64,000 nt of DNA from Leptolyngbyaceae cyanobacterium C42_A2020_001 (GTDB lineage Bacteria; Cyanobacteriota; Cyanobacteriia; Leptolyngbyales; Leptolyngbyaceae). The notes beneath the pieces are model-generated. The model saw only the letters and a program-made list of their open reading frames with translations. It had not been told where the DNA came from and made no database searches. The position numbers and the translations under genes are program-made. The DNA lies in NCBI GenBank assembly GCA_015272515.1, contig JACYLN010000059.1:34840-98839 (forward strand). Direction: 5' to 3'. Below, in pieces: positions 1 through 8,456 of this stretch. Position 1 is the first letter of the stretch, and each line of letters begins with the position of its first letter.

Positions 1-1
1 T

Positions 2-823
2 GAAGCACTGGTAAAAGCAATTCAACAAGGCTTGGAACAGGTTGGCATTGATCCAGCCGTCGTGCAACTATTGACCACGCGAGAAGAAACCCTGGAATTG
101 TTGAAACTCGACCAGTACGTAGATTTGATTATTCCCAGAGGCTCCAATTCGTTTGTGCGGTTTGTGCAAGATAATACTCGCATTCCTGTGTTGGGGCACG
201 CCGATGGCATTTGCCATGTGTATGTAGACAAGACGGCGGATGTTCAGCAAGCGATCGCCATTACGCTAGACTCCAAAATTCAATATCCAGCAGCTTGCAA
301 TGCCGTAGAAACCTTGTTGGTGCACCAAGCGATCGCGACTGATTTTTTGCTGGAAGCCGTCACCGTTCTGCAAGCCAAAAATGTAGAACTGCGCGGAGAT
401 GCTCGCACGTTGGAAATTTTGAACATCAAGCCCGCGACTGAAGCCGATTGGTCAACCGAATACAGTGACCTGATTTTGGCGATCAAAATTGTCGATTCGT
501 TGGAGGACGCGATCGCCCACATCAACACCTACGGATCGAGACATACGGAAGCGATCGTCACAAACCATGCAGAGACAGCAAAAACCTTCATGGCGCAAGT
601 CGATGCCGCAGGGGTCTATCACAACTGCTCCACGCGCTTTGCTGATGGTTTTCGCTACGGTTTTGGCGCAGAAGTGGGCATCAGTACCCAAAAAATGCCG
701 CCCCGCGGACCCGTTGGGTTAGAAGGCTTGGTAACTTACAAGTATCAACTGGAAGGCAATGGACACATCGTTGCCACCTACGCAGGCTCCAACGCCAAAC
801 CCTTCACTCACCGGAATTTGTAG
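2..823 (+). CDS. proA: Gamma-glutamyl phosphate reductase, C-terminal part (5' end outside window)
   Basis: This is the second enzyme of proline synthesis. It reduces L-glutamyl 5-phosphate to glutamate 5-semialdehyde with NADPH in the cytosol. The reading frame is open from base 2, so the gene starts before the window; about 273 of the usual 420-430 residues are visible. The stretch [10 protein letters not shown], the segment [13 protein letters not shown] and the catalytic-cysteine motif YPAACNAVE (Cys codon at 296-298) are typical of ProA within the aldehyde dehydrogenase superfamily. The C-terminal [13 protein letters not shown] block is also characteristic. An in-frame TTG at 32 is only an internal codon. 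No proB is visible. Confidence is high for the family. Confidence 0.95.
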   Translation, partial: EALVKAIQQGLEQVGIDPAVVQLLTTREETLELLKLDQYVDLIIPRGSNSFVRFVQDNTRIPVLGHADGICHVYVDKTADVQQAIAITLDSKIQYPAACNAVETLLVHQAIATDFLLEAVTVLQAKNVELRGDARTLEILNIKPATEADWSTEYSDLILAIKIVDSLEDAIAHINTYGSRHTEAIVTNHAETAKTFMAQVDAAGVYHNCSTRFADGFRYGFGAEVGISTQKMPPRGPVGLEGLVTYKYQLEGNGHIVATYAGSNAKPFTHRNL

Positions 824-862
824 TAAATGTAGCCTGTAATTTCTTAAGCTTCTCGGACTCTT

Positions 863-1084
863 CTATTTTTTGGCTTTCCTACACCACCGGTCTACAGCAC
901 GAGCCAATTCTTCACCTTTTAGTGCTGAATTCTTTGCTTTCTCCAAACAACTTTCAATGTCTTCGATTTGTGAACCTGGATAAGATTTCACTATCCCATG
1001 CACAATCGCATTTCTGCATAAGCGCCATTCATCAACCTCTTGCTGCAAAACGCTGCATTCTTGACTTTCCTTGGGAGTGGGAAG
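863..1084 (-). pseudogene. Remnant of a HEPN-like protein (N-terminally truncated)
   Basis: The frame is open from 1084 down to the stop at 863 (74 codons), with no ATG. The only possible start is a TTG at 1046-1048, but the sequence upstream of it still reads like protein (PKESQEC...). The segment WRLCRNAIVHG contains an R-N-x3-H pattern, the catalytic signature of HEPN RNases and related nucleic-acid-binding proteins. A helical, basic C-terminus follows. It lies between proA and sbcD and is far shorter than a normal HEPN domain (about 120 residues or more). I read it as the 3' remnant of a lost HEPN gene. It could also be a short gene of about 61 residues started at TTG. The family assignment rests on one motif. 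Confidence 0.4.
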
Positions 1085-1088
1085 TCAA
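1061..1088. repeat. Perfect 9-bp inverted repeat
   Basis: TTGACTTCC at 1061-1069 and GGAAGTCAA at 1080-1088 form a perfect 9-bp stem with a 10-base loop. It sits just after the stop of the SbcD-type gene on the minus strand and could help to end or stabilise that transcript. No T-run follows on the minus strand, so it is not a classic intrinsic terminator. Confidence 0.5.
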
Positions 1089-1095
1089 GTGAAGT

Positions 1096-2382
1096 CTATG
1101 ACTCTATTGTGGATGAAGGTTTGGCGGGTTGGCTCAGAAGGATTTGCACGAAGTCGTACAAGTCTGCTTCCGATCGCCCCTCAAACTGCAAGTCTTTGAG
1201 ATCCATCAAGCCTTTTGCTAAAGCGGGTGCGTTTTTCTTATAGGTATTATGAGCAGCTACCAGATCGGTGAATACTTCTTGCTCAATTTGGAAGCGGTCT
1301 GCGTCATCGGTCAGGGGTGTGGCGTATTCGGTAGAGTCCACATCGTATTTGAGCAAAAAGATCAGGGCGTTGCTGATCTGCTTGAGGTCGTGCTGAAGTT
1401 TGCGGGTATCCAGTTCCAGGCGATCAAAGCCGACTTGCCCCGTAATTTTCAGTTCAACGATGGGTTGGGCTTCTGGTTTGAGTTTTTGGGATTGGATGGC
1501 GTGTTGAATTTGAGCGATCGCGCTTTCTTCCACCGTTTCCACGCTTTCATCGCCGCGAGTAGTTAGTTTCAGACGCACGATCGAGCGCTGGTAATAGTCT
1601 TGCTTGAGTTCAGCACAGATCCCGTTACGATCAATTTCCACCAGGTACGCGCCTCGCTTAAAAGTACCTTCTTCCACGCTGTTTGCTTCAATCGAACCAG
1701 GATTGAACACCCATCCCTGTTCTTCATAGTTTTTGTGGATATGTCCCAGTGCCAGGTAATCAATGCCAGCGTCTTTTAAGGGCAACAGATCGTTGTAGCG
1801 TAAAGCTCCCTGGTAGCGGGCGATTTGTCCTTCTAACCCGTGGTGGAACAGCATGATGGTTTGTCCATCGTGGGAAGGAAGTTGCTGAATGCCGTTGGCA
1901 AGTTGGGCGATCGCAGTGGGTGCAGAGGCTCCATACCACTGAGAACCCAGCACTCGCACGCCGCAGTCTAAGTCAATGTAACCGCCCCGCTTCTCCTCCC
2001 AATTCCAGGGTTCAAATACGAGTTCTCCGGTAGGGGATGCATCCGGCTCCAGCAAAATCAGGTTGTACCACTCTGCCAAATATCGCAGCCAGCTTGTTTT
2101 GATGCCATAGGGGCGGTTGTCGTGGTTGCCCTCAATCGCAATCACTGGAATTCCCGCCTCCTGTACTTCCTGCAAGCACAGTTTGGCATGGTTCAAAATG
2201 TTGGGCTGGAGGGCGCGATGCTCAAACAGATCGCCAGCAATGATGACAAAATCCACTTGTTCAGCGATCGCGTATTTCCGCAGCACATCCTGAAAAGCTT
2301 TGAAAAAATCCAGGGTTCGCTCTTTGCTGTCGTAGCGGTCAAACCCCAAATGCACATCCGCAACGTGAAGAAAACGCGGCAT
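1096..2382 (-). CDS. sbcD: SbcD/Mre11-type DNA repair exonuclease (metallophosphoesterase)
   Basis: This is a calcineurin-like phosphoesterase of the SbcD/Mre11 nuclease group, expected to process DNA ends and hairpins together with an SbcC/Rad50 ATPase. The 428-residue product shows the metal-binding motifs in order: DVH (Asp9, His11), GDLFEHR (Asp51), GNHD (Asn86, His87), FHHG and GHIH. A C-terminal capping region of about 200 residues follows. The start at 2382 is an ATG directly before PRFLHVADVHLGFD, the normal N-terminus of the family. No sbcC lies beside it. YhaO-like nucleases have the same motifs, so sbcD is a family-level symbol. Confidence 0.85.
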   Translation of the reverse strand: MPRFLHVADVHLGFDRYDSKERTLDFFKAFQDVLRKYAIAEQVDFVIIAGDLFEHRALQPNILNHAKLCLQEVQEAGIPVIAIEGNHDNRPYGIKTSWLRYLAEWYNLILLEPDASPTGELVFEPWNWEEKRGGYIDLDCGVRVLGSQWYGASAPTAIAQLANGIQQLPSHDGQTIMLFHHGLEGQIARYQGALRYNDLLPLKDAGIDYLALGHIHKNYEEQGWVFNPGSIEANSVEEGTFKRGAYLVEIDRNGICAELKQDYYQRSIVRLKLTTRGDESVETVEESAIAQIQHAIQSQKLKPEAQPIVELKITGQVGFDRLELDTRKLQHDLKQISNALIFLLKYDVDSTEYATPLTDDADRFQIEQEVFTDLVAAHNTYKKNAPALAKGLMDLKDLQFEGRSEADLYDFVQILLSQPAKPSSTIES

Positions 2383-2554
2383 GGTTCAGAATTCCTTGCA
2401 AGTATGGTTTGCGCCCATCTTTGAGTACTTGGGTACTAATTACGTCGGCAATAGACCAAAGTTTAACCCGATTTTGCAGGTTTGATTTCACTGTTTTTCA
2501 AAGGTGGGATCGCATCTCTTGATAGAATTCCCCTGTACCTGACCTGTAAACGTT

Positions 2555-2854
2555 ATGACCACCGAAGCAGATTCTCAAACAACGCTTGGCGCAGATGCGG
2601 TTGATGTCGCGATCGCCAACGGCATTGATTTCGACGGCACCCCAATTCCGACTGCCAAACTCGAACTTTACAACAGCGTCATGGCATTAGAAGCAGGTCG
2701 GCAACGCAGCGGAGTTAGCAACACGATGCGATCGCGGATTGTCCGCATTGGTGCTAAACACATTCCCCAGGATGAACTCAACCAGATGCTGATCAATGCT
2801 GACTTTGCCCCACTCAAAGACAAGGAAATTGCTTTCTACTACGGCGGAAAGTAG
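2555..2854 (+). CDS. Small conserved cyanobacterial protein (DUF4090-like)
   Basis: This encodes a 99-residue soluble protein with no signal peptide or membrane segment. The body (GTPIPTAKLELYNSVMALE, then SNTMRSRIVRIGAKHIPQDE) matches my memory of the cyanobacterial DUF4090 family, whose function is unknown. The start is an ATG at 2555 and the stop is at 2854. It stands alone between the divergent sbcD-like gene and the Rpn-type nuclease gene 50 bases downstream. The family name is recalled, not searched; the protein itself looks real because of its even codon use. Confidence 0.7.
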   Translation: MTTEADSQTTLGADAVDVAIANGIDFDGTPIPTAKLELYNSVMALEAGRQRSGVSNTMRSRIVRIGAKHIPQDELNQMLINADFAPLKDKEIAFYYGGK

Positions 2855-2904
2855 GTTCATATTTTTGCGCGCTTTGGACGTGAAATCCTTAGCAGTTCAA
2901 TAGA

Positions 2905-3798
2905 ATGCGGCGAGATTCCATCTTTTATTACCTGTTTCGGCAATCCCCAACCTTGCTGTTTGAGTTGCTGGTGAATCCTCCAGAAAATGCTAGTGACTAC
3001 CAGTTTGATTCGGTTGCGGTTAAAGAACCCAAGTTTGAAATCGATGGAGTCTTTTTGCCACCAGAAAGTGAGTCAGGTATCGTCTTCTTCTGCGAAGTTC
3101 AGTTTCAGAAGGATGAACGCCTGTACGAACGCTTATTTGGTGAATCTTTTTTATACTTCTACCGCAATCGAGAACGTTTTAGCGATTGGCGGGCTGTGGT
3201 CATTTACCCCTCTCGCAATATTGAGCAGAGCGATATTCAGCCTTACCGAGAGTTGCTTGAAAGTCGCGATCGCGTTCATCGAGTTTATTTGAATGAATTG
3301 GGCGACATTCAGCAGTTACCGATTGGAGTCGCGTTAATGGTGTTGACCACTGTTGAAGAACCTACCGCGCCAGAAATCGCCAGAACCCTGCTTGAGCGAT
3401 CGCGCCAGGAATCCTCAGATGACACAACCCGTCGCGCCATAATAGACATGGTAACCACGATCATGGTCTACAAGTTTACGCAGATGAGTCGTGTGGAGGT
3501 AGAAGCTATGCTGGGGTTGAACCTGCAAGAAACACGAGTTTATCAGGAAGCTAAAGCAGAAGGACGCGAGGAAGGACGCGAAGAAGGACGCGAGAAAGGA
3601 CGTGAGGAAGGGCGTGAGGAAGGAGAGCGATCGCTGATTTTGGAACAACTCACCAGTTTGTTTGGTACGCTACCCCAGTCTGCTCAAGCCAGCCTTGCTA
3701 ATCTCCCTGGCGATCGCTTAAAACCCTTGAGTCTTGCATTACTAAAATTCAATGACTTAAGCGATTTAGAGCGCTGGTTGGAGGAACACGCAGGGTAA
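2905..3798 (+). CDS. Rpn/DUF2887-family PD-(D/E)XK nuclease-like protein
   Basis: This is a 297-residue protein of the Rpn (recombination-promoting nuclease, PDDEXK_2/DUF2887) type that is abundant in cyanobacteria. The N-terminal FYYLFRQSPTLLFELL block, Asp47 (EIDGVF) and the Glu64-x-Gln66 pair (FCEVQFQ) mark the putative nuclease core. Residues 217-241 are a charged array built from G-R-E-E units, probably a coiled or extended linker. Residues 243-295 look like the DUF4351 tail. The start is ATG 2905. Related proteins act as DNA endonucleases that promote recombination; whether this copy is active is unknown. Confidence 0.82.
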   Translation: MRRDSIFYYLFRQSPTLLFELLVNPPENASDYQFDSVAVKEPKFEIDGVFLPPESESGIVFFCEVQFQKDERLYERLFGESFLYFYRNRERFSDWRAVVIYPSRNIEQSDIQPYRELLESRDRVHRVYLNELGDIQQLPIGVALMVLTTVEEPTAPEIARTLLERSRQESSDDTTRRAIIDMVTTIMVYKFTQMSRVEVEAMLGLNLQETRVYQEAKAEGREEGREEGREKGREEGREEGERSLILEQLTSLFGTLPQSAQASLANLPGDRLKPLSLALLKFNDLSDLERWLEEHAG

Positions 3799-3832
3799 GC
3801 AATCGCGGTTAGGAATGGGAATCAATTAATAT

Positions 3833-5302
3833 TCATTGTTCTGAGTTGCGATGCCAGCGGGTAATCCCACCTTTGTCGTCAATTAAGGTGATACCCTTCT
3901 CTTGCAGCTCATTACGAATGCGATCGCTCTCCGCAAAATTCTTTGCCTTCCGGGCTTCCTGCCGCTGCTGAATTAACGCTTCAATTTCGTCGTCGGTGAT
4001 GCTGAGAGACACTTCAGCACTGATTGCATTTTCTAAGGCAGAAGGTTGAAGCATCTTCAACCCAAGCGTGGTCATCAACTCAATAAGAGTTTGAAATTTT
4101 TGGTGAATTTGGGTTGTGGGTAAGTCAGGTTTACCCGTGTGAACAATCAGATTTCTCTGACGGCGGAGTTCTTTTGCCAATTCAAACAAAACAGAAAGAG
4201 CAATGGGCGTATTGAAGTCATCATCCATTGCTTCGTTAAATCGCTTCACCGACTCCTCATCGAGGGCTTCTGACTGAGCGTTCGACCAATCGGGAAGGCT
4301 CTTGAAATAAGCACTTGCTAGAACTGCTTCCTCAAGGGTTTTCCAGCTGTTTTCGGCAGCGGCGATCGCCTCATCGGTAAAGTCAATGGGGCTGCGGTAG
4401 TAAGCTTGCAGCACAAATAGCCGCACCACCATTGCATCAGTGTTTTCCAGCAGCGATCGAATGGTGGTGAAATTCTTTAGCGACTTAGACATTTTATCGC
4501 CACGAATTTTCACGAAGCCGTTGTGCATCCAGAAGGTAGCCAGCGGTTTTGCCAGTGCAGCTTCTGACTGGGCAATTTCATTTTCATGGTGGGGAAACAC
4601 CAGATCTTCGCCGCCCGTATGAATATCGATGCGATCGCCCAATAGTTCTTGCACCATTGCCGAGCACTCAATATGCCAGCCAGGGCGACCCAGTCCCCAG
4701 GGAGACTGCCACTCCGGTTCACCCGGTTTTGCCGCTTTCCATAAAGCAAAGTCTAAGGGATGACGTTTCTTGGTTTCTGCTTCCTCATCCACCCTGCCAC
4801 TGGCTCCCGCTTCCATCTGGTCAAGCTTGCGTCCAGAGAGTTTGCCGTAGGTGGGAAACTTTTCCACTGCGTAATAAACATCCCCATCCGCTGCGTAGGC
4901 ATAACCTTGATCGATTAAGCGCTTGATGAAGTCAATAATTTGCGGGATAACTTCAGTGGCTTTGGGATAGGCATCGGCAGGTTTGACATTAAGTCGTCCC
5001 AAATCCTCCAGGTAGGCATCGATGTATTTATGGGTAATGTCTTGCCAGGGCAGATTTTCTTCCTGCGATCGCCGAATAATTTTGTCATCAATATCGGTAA
5101 AGTTTTGCACATAGCGCACGTCATATCCACGCCATTGCAAATACCGTCGCACCGTGTCCCATACGATGTACGAACGAGCGTGTCCCAAATGGCAATAGTC
5201 ATACACTGTCACGCCGCACACATACATCCGCACCTTGCTCGGTTCAATCGTGGTGAACGGCTCCTTCTTGCGGGTCAGCGTGTTGTAAATTGTCAGGGAC
5301 AT
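3833..5302 (-). CDS. cysS: Cysteine--tRNA ligase
   Basis: This is cytosolic cysteinyl-tRNA synthetase, a class I enzyme that charges tRNA-Cys. The 489-residue product has normal length. It shows the HIGH-type motif HLGH (38-41), the zinc ligands Cys29, Cys213, His238 and Glu242 (the last two in VFPHHENE), the [12 protein letters not shown] block and KMSKS (270-274). The C-terminal DALR-like tRNA-binding part ends with the typical [18 protein letters not shown] region. The ATG at 5302 is the natural start. The gene is convergent with the Rpn-type gene and divergent from the COG0523 GTPase gene. Confidence 0.97.
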   Translation of the reverse strand: MSLTIYNTLTRKKEPFTTIEPSKVRMYVCGVTVYDYCHLGHARSYIVWDTVRRYLQWRGYDVRYVQNFTDIDDKIIRRSQEENLPWQDITHKYIDAYLEDLGRLNVKPADAYPKATEVIPQIIDFIKRLIDQGYAYAADGDVYYAVEKFPTYGKLSGRKLDQMEAGASGRVDEEAETKKRHPLDFALWKAAKPGEPEWQSPWGLGRPGWHIECSAMVQELLGDRIDIHTGGEDLVFPHHENEIAQSEAALAKPLATFWMHNGFVKIRGDKMSKSLKNFTTIRSLLENTDAMVVRLFVLQAYYRSPIDFTDEAIAAAENSWKTLEEAVLASAYFKSLPDWSNAQSEALDEESVKRFNEAMDDDFNTPIALSVLFELAKELRRQRNLIVHTGKPDLPTTQIHQKFQTLIELMTTLGLKMLQPSALENAISAEVSLSITDDEIEALIQQRQEARKAKNFAESDRIRNELQEKGITLIDDKGGITRWHRNSEQ

Positions 5303-5350
5303 GGTACAAACTCATCCAGACGTAGATGGGCAATAATGAAAGAACGCGTA

Positions 5351-5377
5351 GGCTGTTACTATTGACTGACAACAGCC
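5351..5377. repeat. Inverted repeat in the cysS/cobW-like promoter spacer (first of two)
   Basis: GGCTGTT (5351-5357) and AACAGCC (5371-5377) are perfect 7-bp arms around 13 bases. The spacer contains TTGACTGAC. A second inverted repeat with identical geometry lies 40 bp downstream. It may be an operator for one of the two divergent genes. No known cyanobacterial regulator motif (for example a Zur box) is recognised. Confidence 0.4.
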
Positions 5378-5390
5378 ATTAATGCATTGG

Positions 5391-5417
5391 AGTTAGCATA
5401 GCCTCGCTCCGCTAACT
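5391..5417. repeat. Inverted repeat in the cysS/cobW-like promoter spacer (second of two)
   Basis: AGTTAGC (5391-5397) and GCTAACT (5411-5417) are perfect 7-bp arms around 13 bases. The arms and spacing match those of the repeat at 5351-5377. The inner bases (GCCTCGCTCC) resemble short cyanobacterial interspersed palindromes, so a repeat origin is an alternative to an operator. Confidence 0.4.
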
Positions 5418-5462
5418 ACCGCTTCATTCCTGATATTTTCTGATGTTTTGAACCTCAACGCC

Positions 5463-6629
5463 ATGCAATCAGCAGCCACTTCAGAATCCTCTTCTACAAT
5501 GGATGCCCCCAAAGTGGGTCTACCCGTCACGATTATCACCGGCTTTTTGGGCAGCGGCAAAACCACTCTGCTTAACCACATTTTGACAAACCAGCAGGGA
5601 GTTAAGACTGCTGTTCTAGTCAACGAATTTGGCGAGATCGGGATCGATAACGAGCTAATTGTCGCCACAGACGAAGACATGGTGGAGCTGAGCAACGGCT
5701 GTATCTGCTGCACCATCAACAACGATCTGCTAGAAGCTGTCTACAAAGTTCTGGAACGACAGGATAGCATCGATTACCTCGTGGTAGAAACAACGGGGCT
5801 GGCTGATCCGTTGCCAGTAGCGCTGACTTTTTTGGGTACGGAACTGCGCGACATGACTCGACTCGACTCCATCGTCACGGTGGTTGACTCAGAAAACTTC
5901 AGCCTGGATCTGTTCAATAGTCAGGCGGCTTATAGCCAAATTACCTACGGCGATATTATTTTGTTAAACAAAGCCGATCTGGTTGGCAGCGAAAAATTGG
6001 ATGAATTGGAAACTCGTATCCGAGAAATGAAGGAAGGGGCACGCATTCTGCGGACGACAAAAGGAGAAGTGCCATTGCCTGTGATTCTGAGTGTGGGCTT
6101 GTTTGAGTCGGATAAGTATTTTGAGTCTGAGCAGTCAGAGCTTCACGACCATCACGAGCACGAGCATCACAGCCACGAGCATCACAGCCACGAGCATCAT
6201 AGTCACGAACATCATGGTCACGAACATCATGATCATGCGGCTTGCGATCACGATCATGGGCATTGTGTTCATGATCATGACCACGACCATCACCACTCCA
6301 ATCACTTAGAGGAAGATGGGTTTACGTCGGTGTCATTCCAGAGCGATCGCCCCTTTGAGATCAAGAAATTCCAGTACTTTCTAGACAATCAACTTCCCGA
6401 AAACGTGTTCCGAGCCAAAGGCATTCTCTGGTTTAAGGAAAGCCCCAAACGCCATATTTTCCACCTCAGCGGCAAACGTTTTTCCTTAGATGACAGCGAG
6501 TGGAAAGGGGCACCCAAAAACCAACTGGTGCTGATTGGGCAGGGCTTAGACCACGACACGCTGCGATCGCAGATTGAGCACTGTTTAGGAACGCCTGCCA
6601 GCAGTGCTGGAAAGGGATTTGGCAAGTAG
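5463..6629 (+). CDS. COG0523 (CobW/ZNG1-like) GTP-dependent metal chaperone
   Basis: This is a G3E GTPase of the COG0523 family, members of which insert or traffic zinc, cobalt or other metals. The residues below are numbered from the ATG at 5463. Walker A GFLGSGKT lies at 27-34. The metal-binding Cys-x-Cys-Cys motif (GCICC, 80-83) and the guanine-specificity NKADL motif follow. A histidine-rich linker (about 6139-6303) is built partly from tandem 15-base units encoding EHHSH, and a CobW C-terminal domain ends the protein. A TTG 15 bases upstream and an ATG at 5499 are alternative starts. The metal is not known; the His-rich linker suggests zinc, cobalt or nickel. It probably forms an operon with the ferredoxin-like gene 7 bases downstream. 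Confidence 0.88.
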   Translation: MQSAATSESSSTMDAPKVGLPVTIITGFLGSGKTTLLNHILTNQQGVKTAVLVNEFGEIGIDNELIVATDEDMVELSNGCICCTINNDLLEAVYKVLERQDSIDYLVVETTGLADPLPVALTFLGTELRDMTRLDSIVTVVDSENFSLDLFNSQAAYSQITYGDIILLNKADLVGSEKLDELETRIREMKEGARILRTTKGEVPLPVILSVGLFESDKYFESEQSELHDHHEHEHHSHEHHSHEHHSHEHHGHEHHDHAACDHDHGHCVHDHDHDHHHSNHLEEDGFTSVSFQSDRPFEIKKFQYFLDNQLPENVFRAKGILWFKESPKRHIFHLSGKRFSLDDSEWKGAPKNQLVLIGQGLDHDTLRSQIEHCLGTPASSAGKGFGK

Positions 6630-6636
6630 GTGAAGC

Positions 6637-6936
6637 GTGGGTAATGATGAAGAGTCTCAGCGGCAAGTGCTGGTTTGTCAGCATGTGAATTGTGTTGCTA
6701 ATGGCTCAAGAGACGTTTTAGAGGCGTTTCTGGCGATCGCAACATCTGACTTTGAAGTAATTGCCGTGGGATGCCAGGGGCAGTGCAATATGGGCGTGAC
6801 GGTACGAGTGTTGCCGGATGAAACCTGGTATTGCCGGGTTAAGCCCGAAGATGTGCCTGTGATTGTGCAGCAGCACTTGCAAGAAGGCATACCTGTGGAT
6901 CGCTTGCTGCACCCCCGCTTGCATCCCCGATTTTAG
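6637..6936 (+). CDS. [2Fe-2S] thioredoxin-like ferredoxin domain protein
   Basis: This is a 99-residue protein with the cysteine spacing of thioredoxin-like [2Fe-2S] ferredoxins: Cys14-x4-Cys19 (CQHVNC) and Cys46-x3-Cys50 (CQGQC), followed by a G-x-T/V-V-x-V-x-P pattern. It should be a soluble electron carrier or cluster-binding protein. The start is a GTG at 6637, because no ATG is in frame nearby. It begins 7 bases after the GTPase stop, so the two genes are likely cotranscribed. That pairing suggests a role linked to metal supply or sensing, which is inference. Confidence 0.8.
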   Translation: MGNDEESQRQVLVCQHVNCVANGSRDVLEAFLAIATSDFEVIAVGCQGQCNMGVTVRVLPDETWYCRVKPEDVPVIVQQHLQEGIPVDRLLHPRLHPRF

Positions 6937-7043
6937 TAGCCAATTTCAATTCTGACCTACGGTAGGGGATAGTTGAACCTGCCACCCTTAGAATTAAGCC
7001 AAAAATAGCTCCGAATAACTCCTGATGAACTTTGGAGGGTGCC

Positions 7044-7490
7044 ATGTTAAAGCAGATCGGAAGTGTCATGTTTGCGGGTGCGATCGCGCTCATTAGCTCC
7101 CCCGTCAATGCCCAAACCTGCGCTGCCTTGCCAGTAGTGGGTGGTTCTGGCAGACGAGTTGAAAAGACGGTGTCGCCTCCGGGAGCAGGTCCTGTTGTAC
7201 GAGATAACTGGAACACAGACTTCTCTGTTGGCAGGCAGGGGTACCGTTCCTACGTTGCTACCATCACTCCAAAAAATGGCGGAACCTACACGATCTTGAT
7301 GAACCTGAAGTATTCCAACGACTCTGTAGATAAGGTATTTGATGAAAAAGTTACCCTGAAACAGGGACAACCCTACCGGATTCAAGGCACGACTCGCATT
7401 GGTAGCGCTCCCTATCAGGTGAATTTATCGGTCGGTGGCGTAGAAGCAATTGGGAATACCTATGTGGCATCCGTTGCTGGCTGTCGGTAG
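7044..7490 (+). CDS. Small secreted protein of unknown function
   Basis: This encodes a 148-residue precursor from the ATG at 7044, which is preceded by GGAGGG at good spacing; a TTG at 7032 is a less likely start. Residues 1-23 form a signal peptide ending in VNA, so the mature protein starts at QTC. The mature part is beta-rich, with NGGTYTILMNLKY and VDKVFDEKVTLKQGQPYRIQGT, and contains only two cysteines (residue 26 and the third residue from the end of the region VAGCR). These could form one disulphide tying the two ends together. I do not recognise a family. It is likely periplasmic or extracellular. Confidence 0.7.
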   Translation: MLKQIGSVMFAGAIALISSPVNAQTCAALPVVGGSGRRVEKTVSPPGAGPVVRDNWNTDFSVGRQGYRSYVATITPKNGGTYTILMNLKYSNDSVDKVFDEKVTLKQGQPYRIQGTTRIGSAPYQVNLSVGGVEAIGNTYVASVAGCR

Positions 7491-7625
7491 GGAACCACTT
7501 TTTGCCAGTTGAAATTAAACATTTCCCGGAAAAGCGCAACTGCAACTGTTTTAACGATACAACTCCTATAAGCTGGGATAACACGGCATAGTAGGAAGAG
7601 AACTGCGATCGCCCTCATCCCGGTT

Positions 7626-8456
7626 ATGTTCAACGCCACCGAAATTCTGATCAACGCCTTCGTTCAAAAGTTGAAGGAAGGATACTGTAAGACCTACGGC
7701 AACCTTAAAGAAGACTACGCCGACATCATTGCGTGGGCTGGTAGCATGGCGCTGGAAAACATTGCCAACAGCGATGCCCTGTATCACGATGTGGAACACA
7801 CCATTTTGGTAACACTGGTAGGGCAAGAGGTGCTGCGGGGTCGTCATATTCGTGAAGGTGGGGTTTTACCCGAAGACTGGCTGCATTTCATCATTTCTCT
7901 GGCGTGTCACGACATTGGCTATGTACGCGGCGTGTGTCGCCAGGATCGGGGAAACCTCTGCGCCACCGGAATTGATAACACCATGATTGCGTTGCCCCCT
8001 GGTGCAACCGATGCTGCCCTGACTGCCTACCACGTCGATCGCGGCAAGTTGTTTATCGATGAGCGCTTTGGCGGGCACAAGCTACTAGATGCGGCAACAA
8101 TCAAGCATAATATTGAACTGACTCGGTTTCCCGTACCCTCTAAAGAAGATCATCAAGATACAACCAACTACCCTGGCTTAGTCAGAGCTTCGGATTTGAT
8201 TGGGCAACTCAGCGATCCCCGTTACCTCAAGAAAATCACAGCCCTATTCTACGAGTTTGAGGAGAACGGAGCCAATAAGGTGTTGGGCTACAAGAATCCA
8301 GGAGATCTGCGGAAAAACTATCCCCAGTTTTACTGGAAAACGGTCTATCCCTACATTAAAGATGCACTCAGGTATTTGACGCTGACGCAACAAGGGCAGC
8401 AAATTACCGCCAGCCTCTATGCCAATGTATTTATGGTAGAGCATGGTGAAGCGTGA
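7626..8456 (+). CDS. HD-domain metal-dependent phosphohydrolase
   Basis: This is a 276-residue soluble protein with an HD-type metal site: YHDVEH (His54, His58), then CHDIGY (His95-Asp96) and downstream Asp residues. Such proteins hydrolyse phosphomonoesters, nucleotides or cyclic nucleotides. It resembles a cyanobacterial group that I recall as the Npun_R2479 family of HD metalloproteins, with no established substrate. The start is ATG 7626. Its stop overlaps the start of the following peptidase gene by four bases (GTGA), so the two are translationally coupled. Confidence 0.8.
   Translation: MFNATEILINAFVQKLKEGYCKTYGNLKEDYADIIAWAGSMALENIANSDALYHDVEHTILVTLVGQEVLRGRHIREGGVLPEDWLHFIISLACHDIGYVRGVCRQDRGNLCATGIDNTMIALPPGATDAALTAYHVDRGKLFIDERFGGHKLLDAATIKHNIELTRFPVPSKEDHQDTTNYPGLVRASDLIGQLSDPRYLKKITALFYEFEENGANKVLGYKNPGDLRKNYPQFYWKTVYPYIKDALRYLTLTQQGQQITASLYANVFMVEHGEA

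Noticed and set aside
5303..5462. Possible cobalamin riboswitch ahead of the CobW-like gene
   Set aside because: The spacer is too short and lacks the conserved B12 box; only two small inverted repeats are present.
6139..6303. Tandem 15-base repeats that might look like a CRISPR or satellite array
   Set aside because: They are codons for the histidine-rich linker of the COG0523 GTPase and have no spacers.
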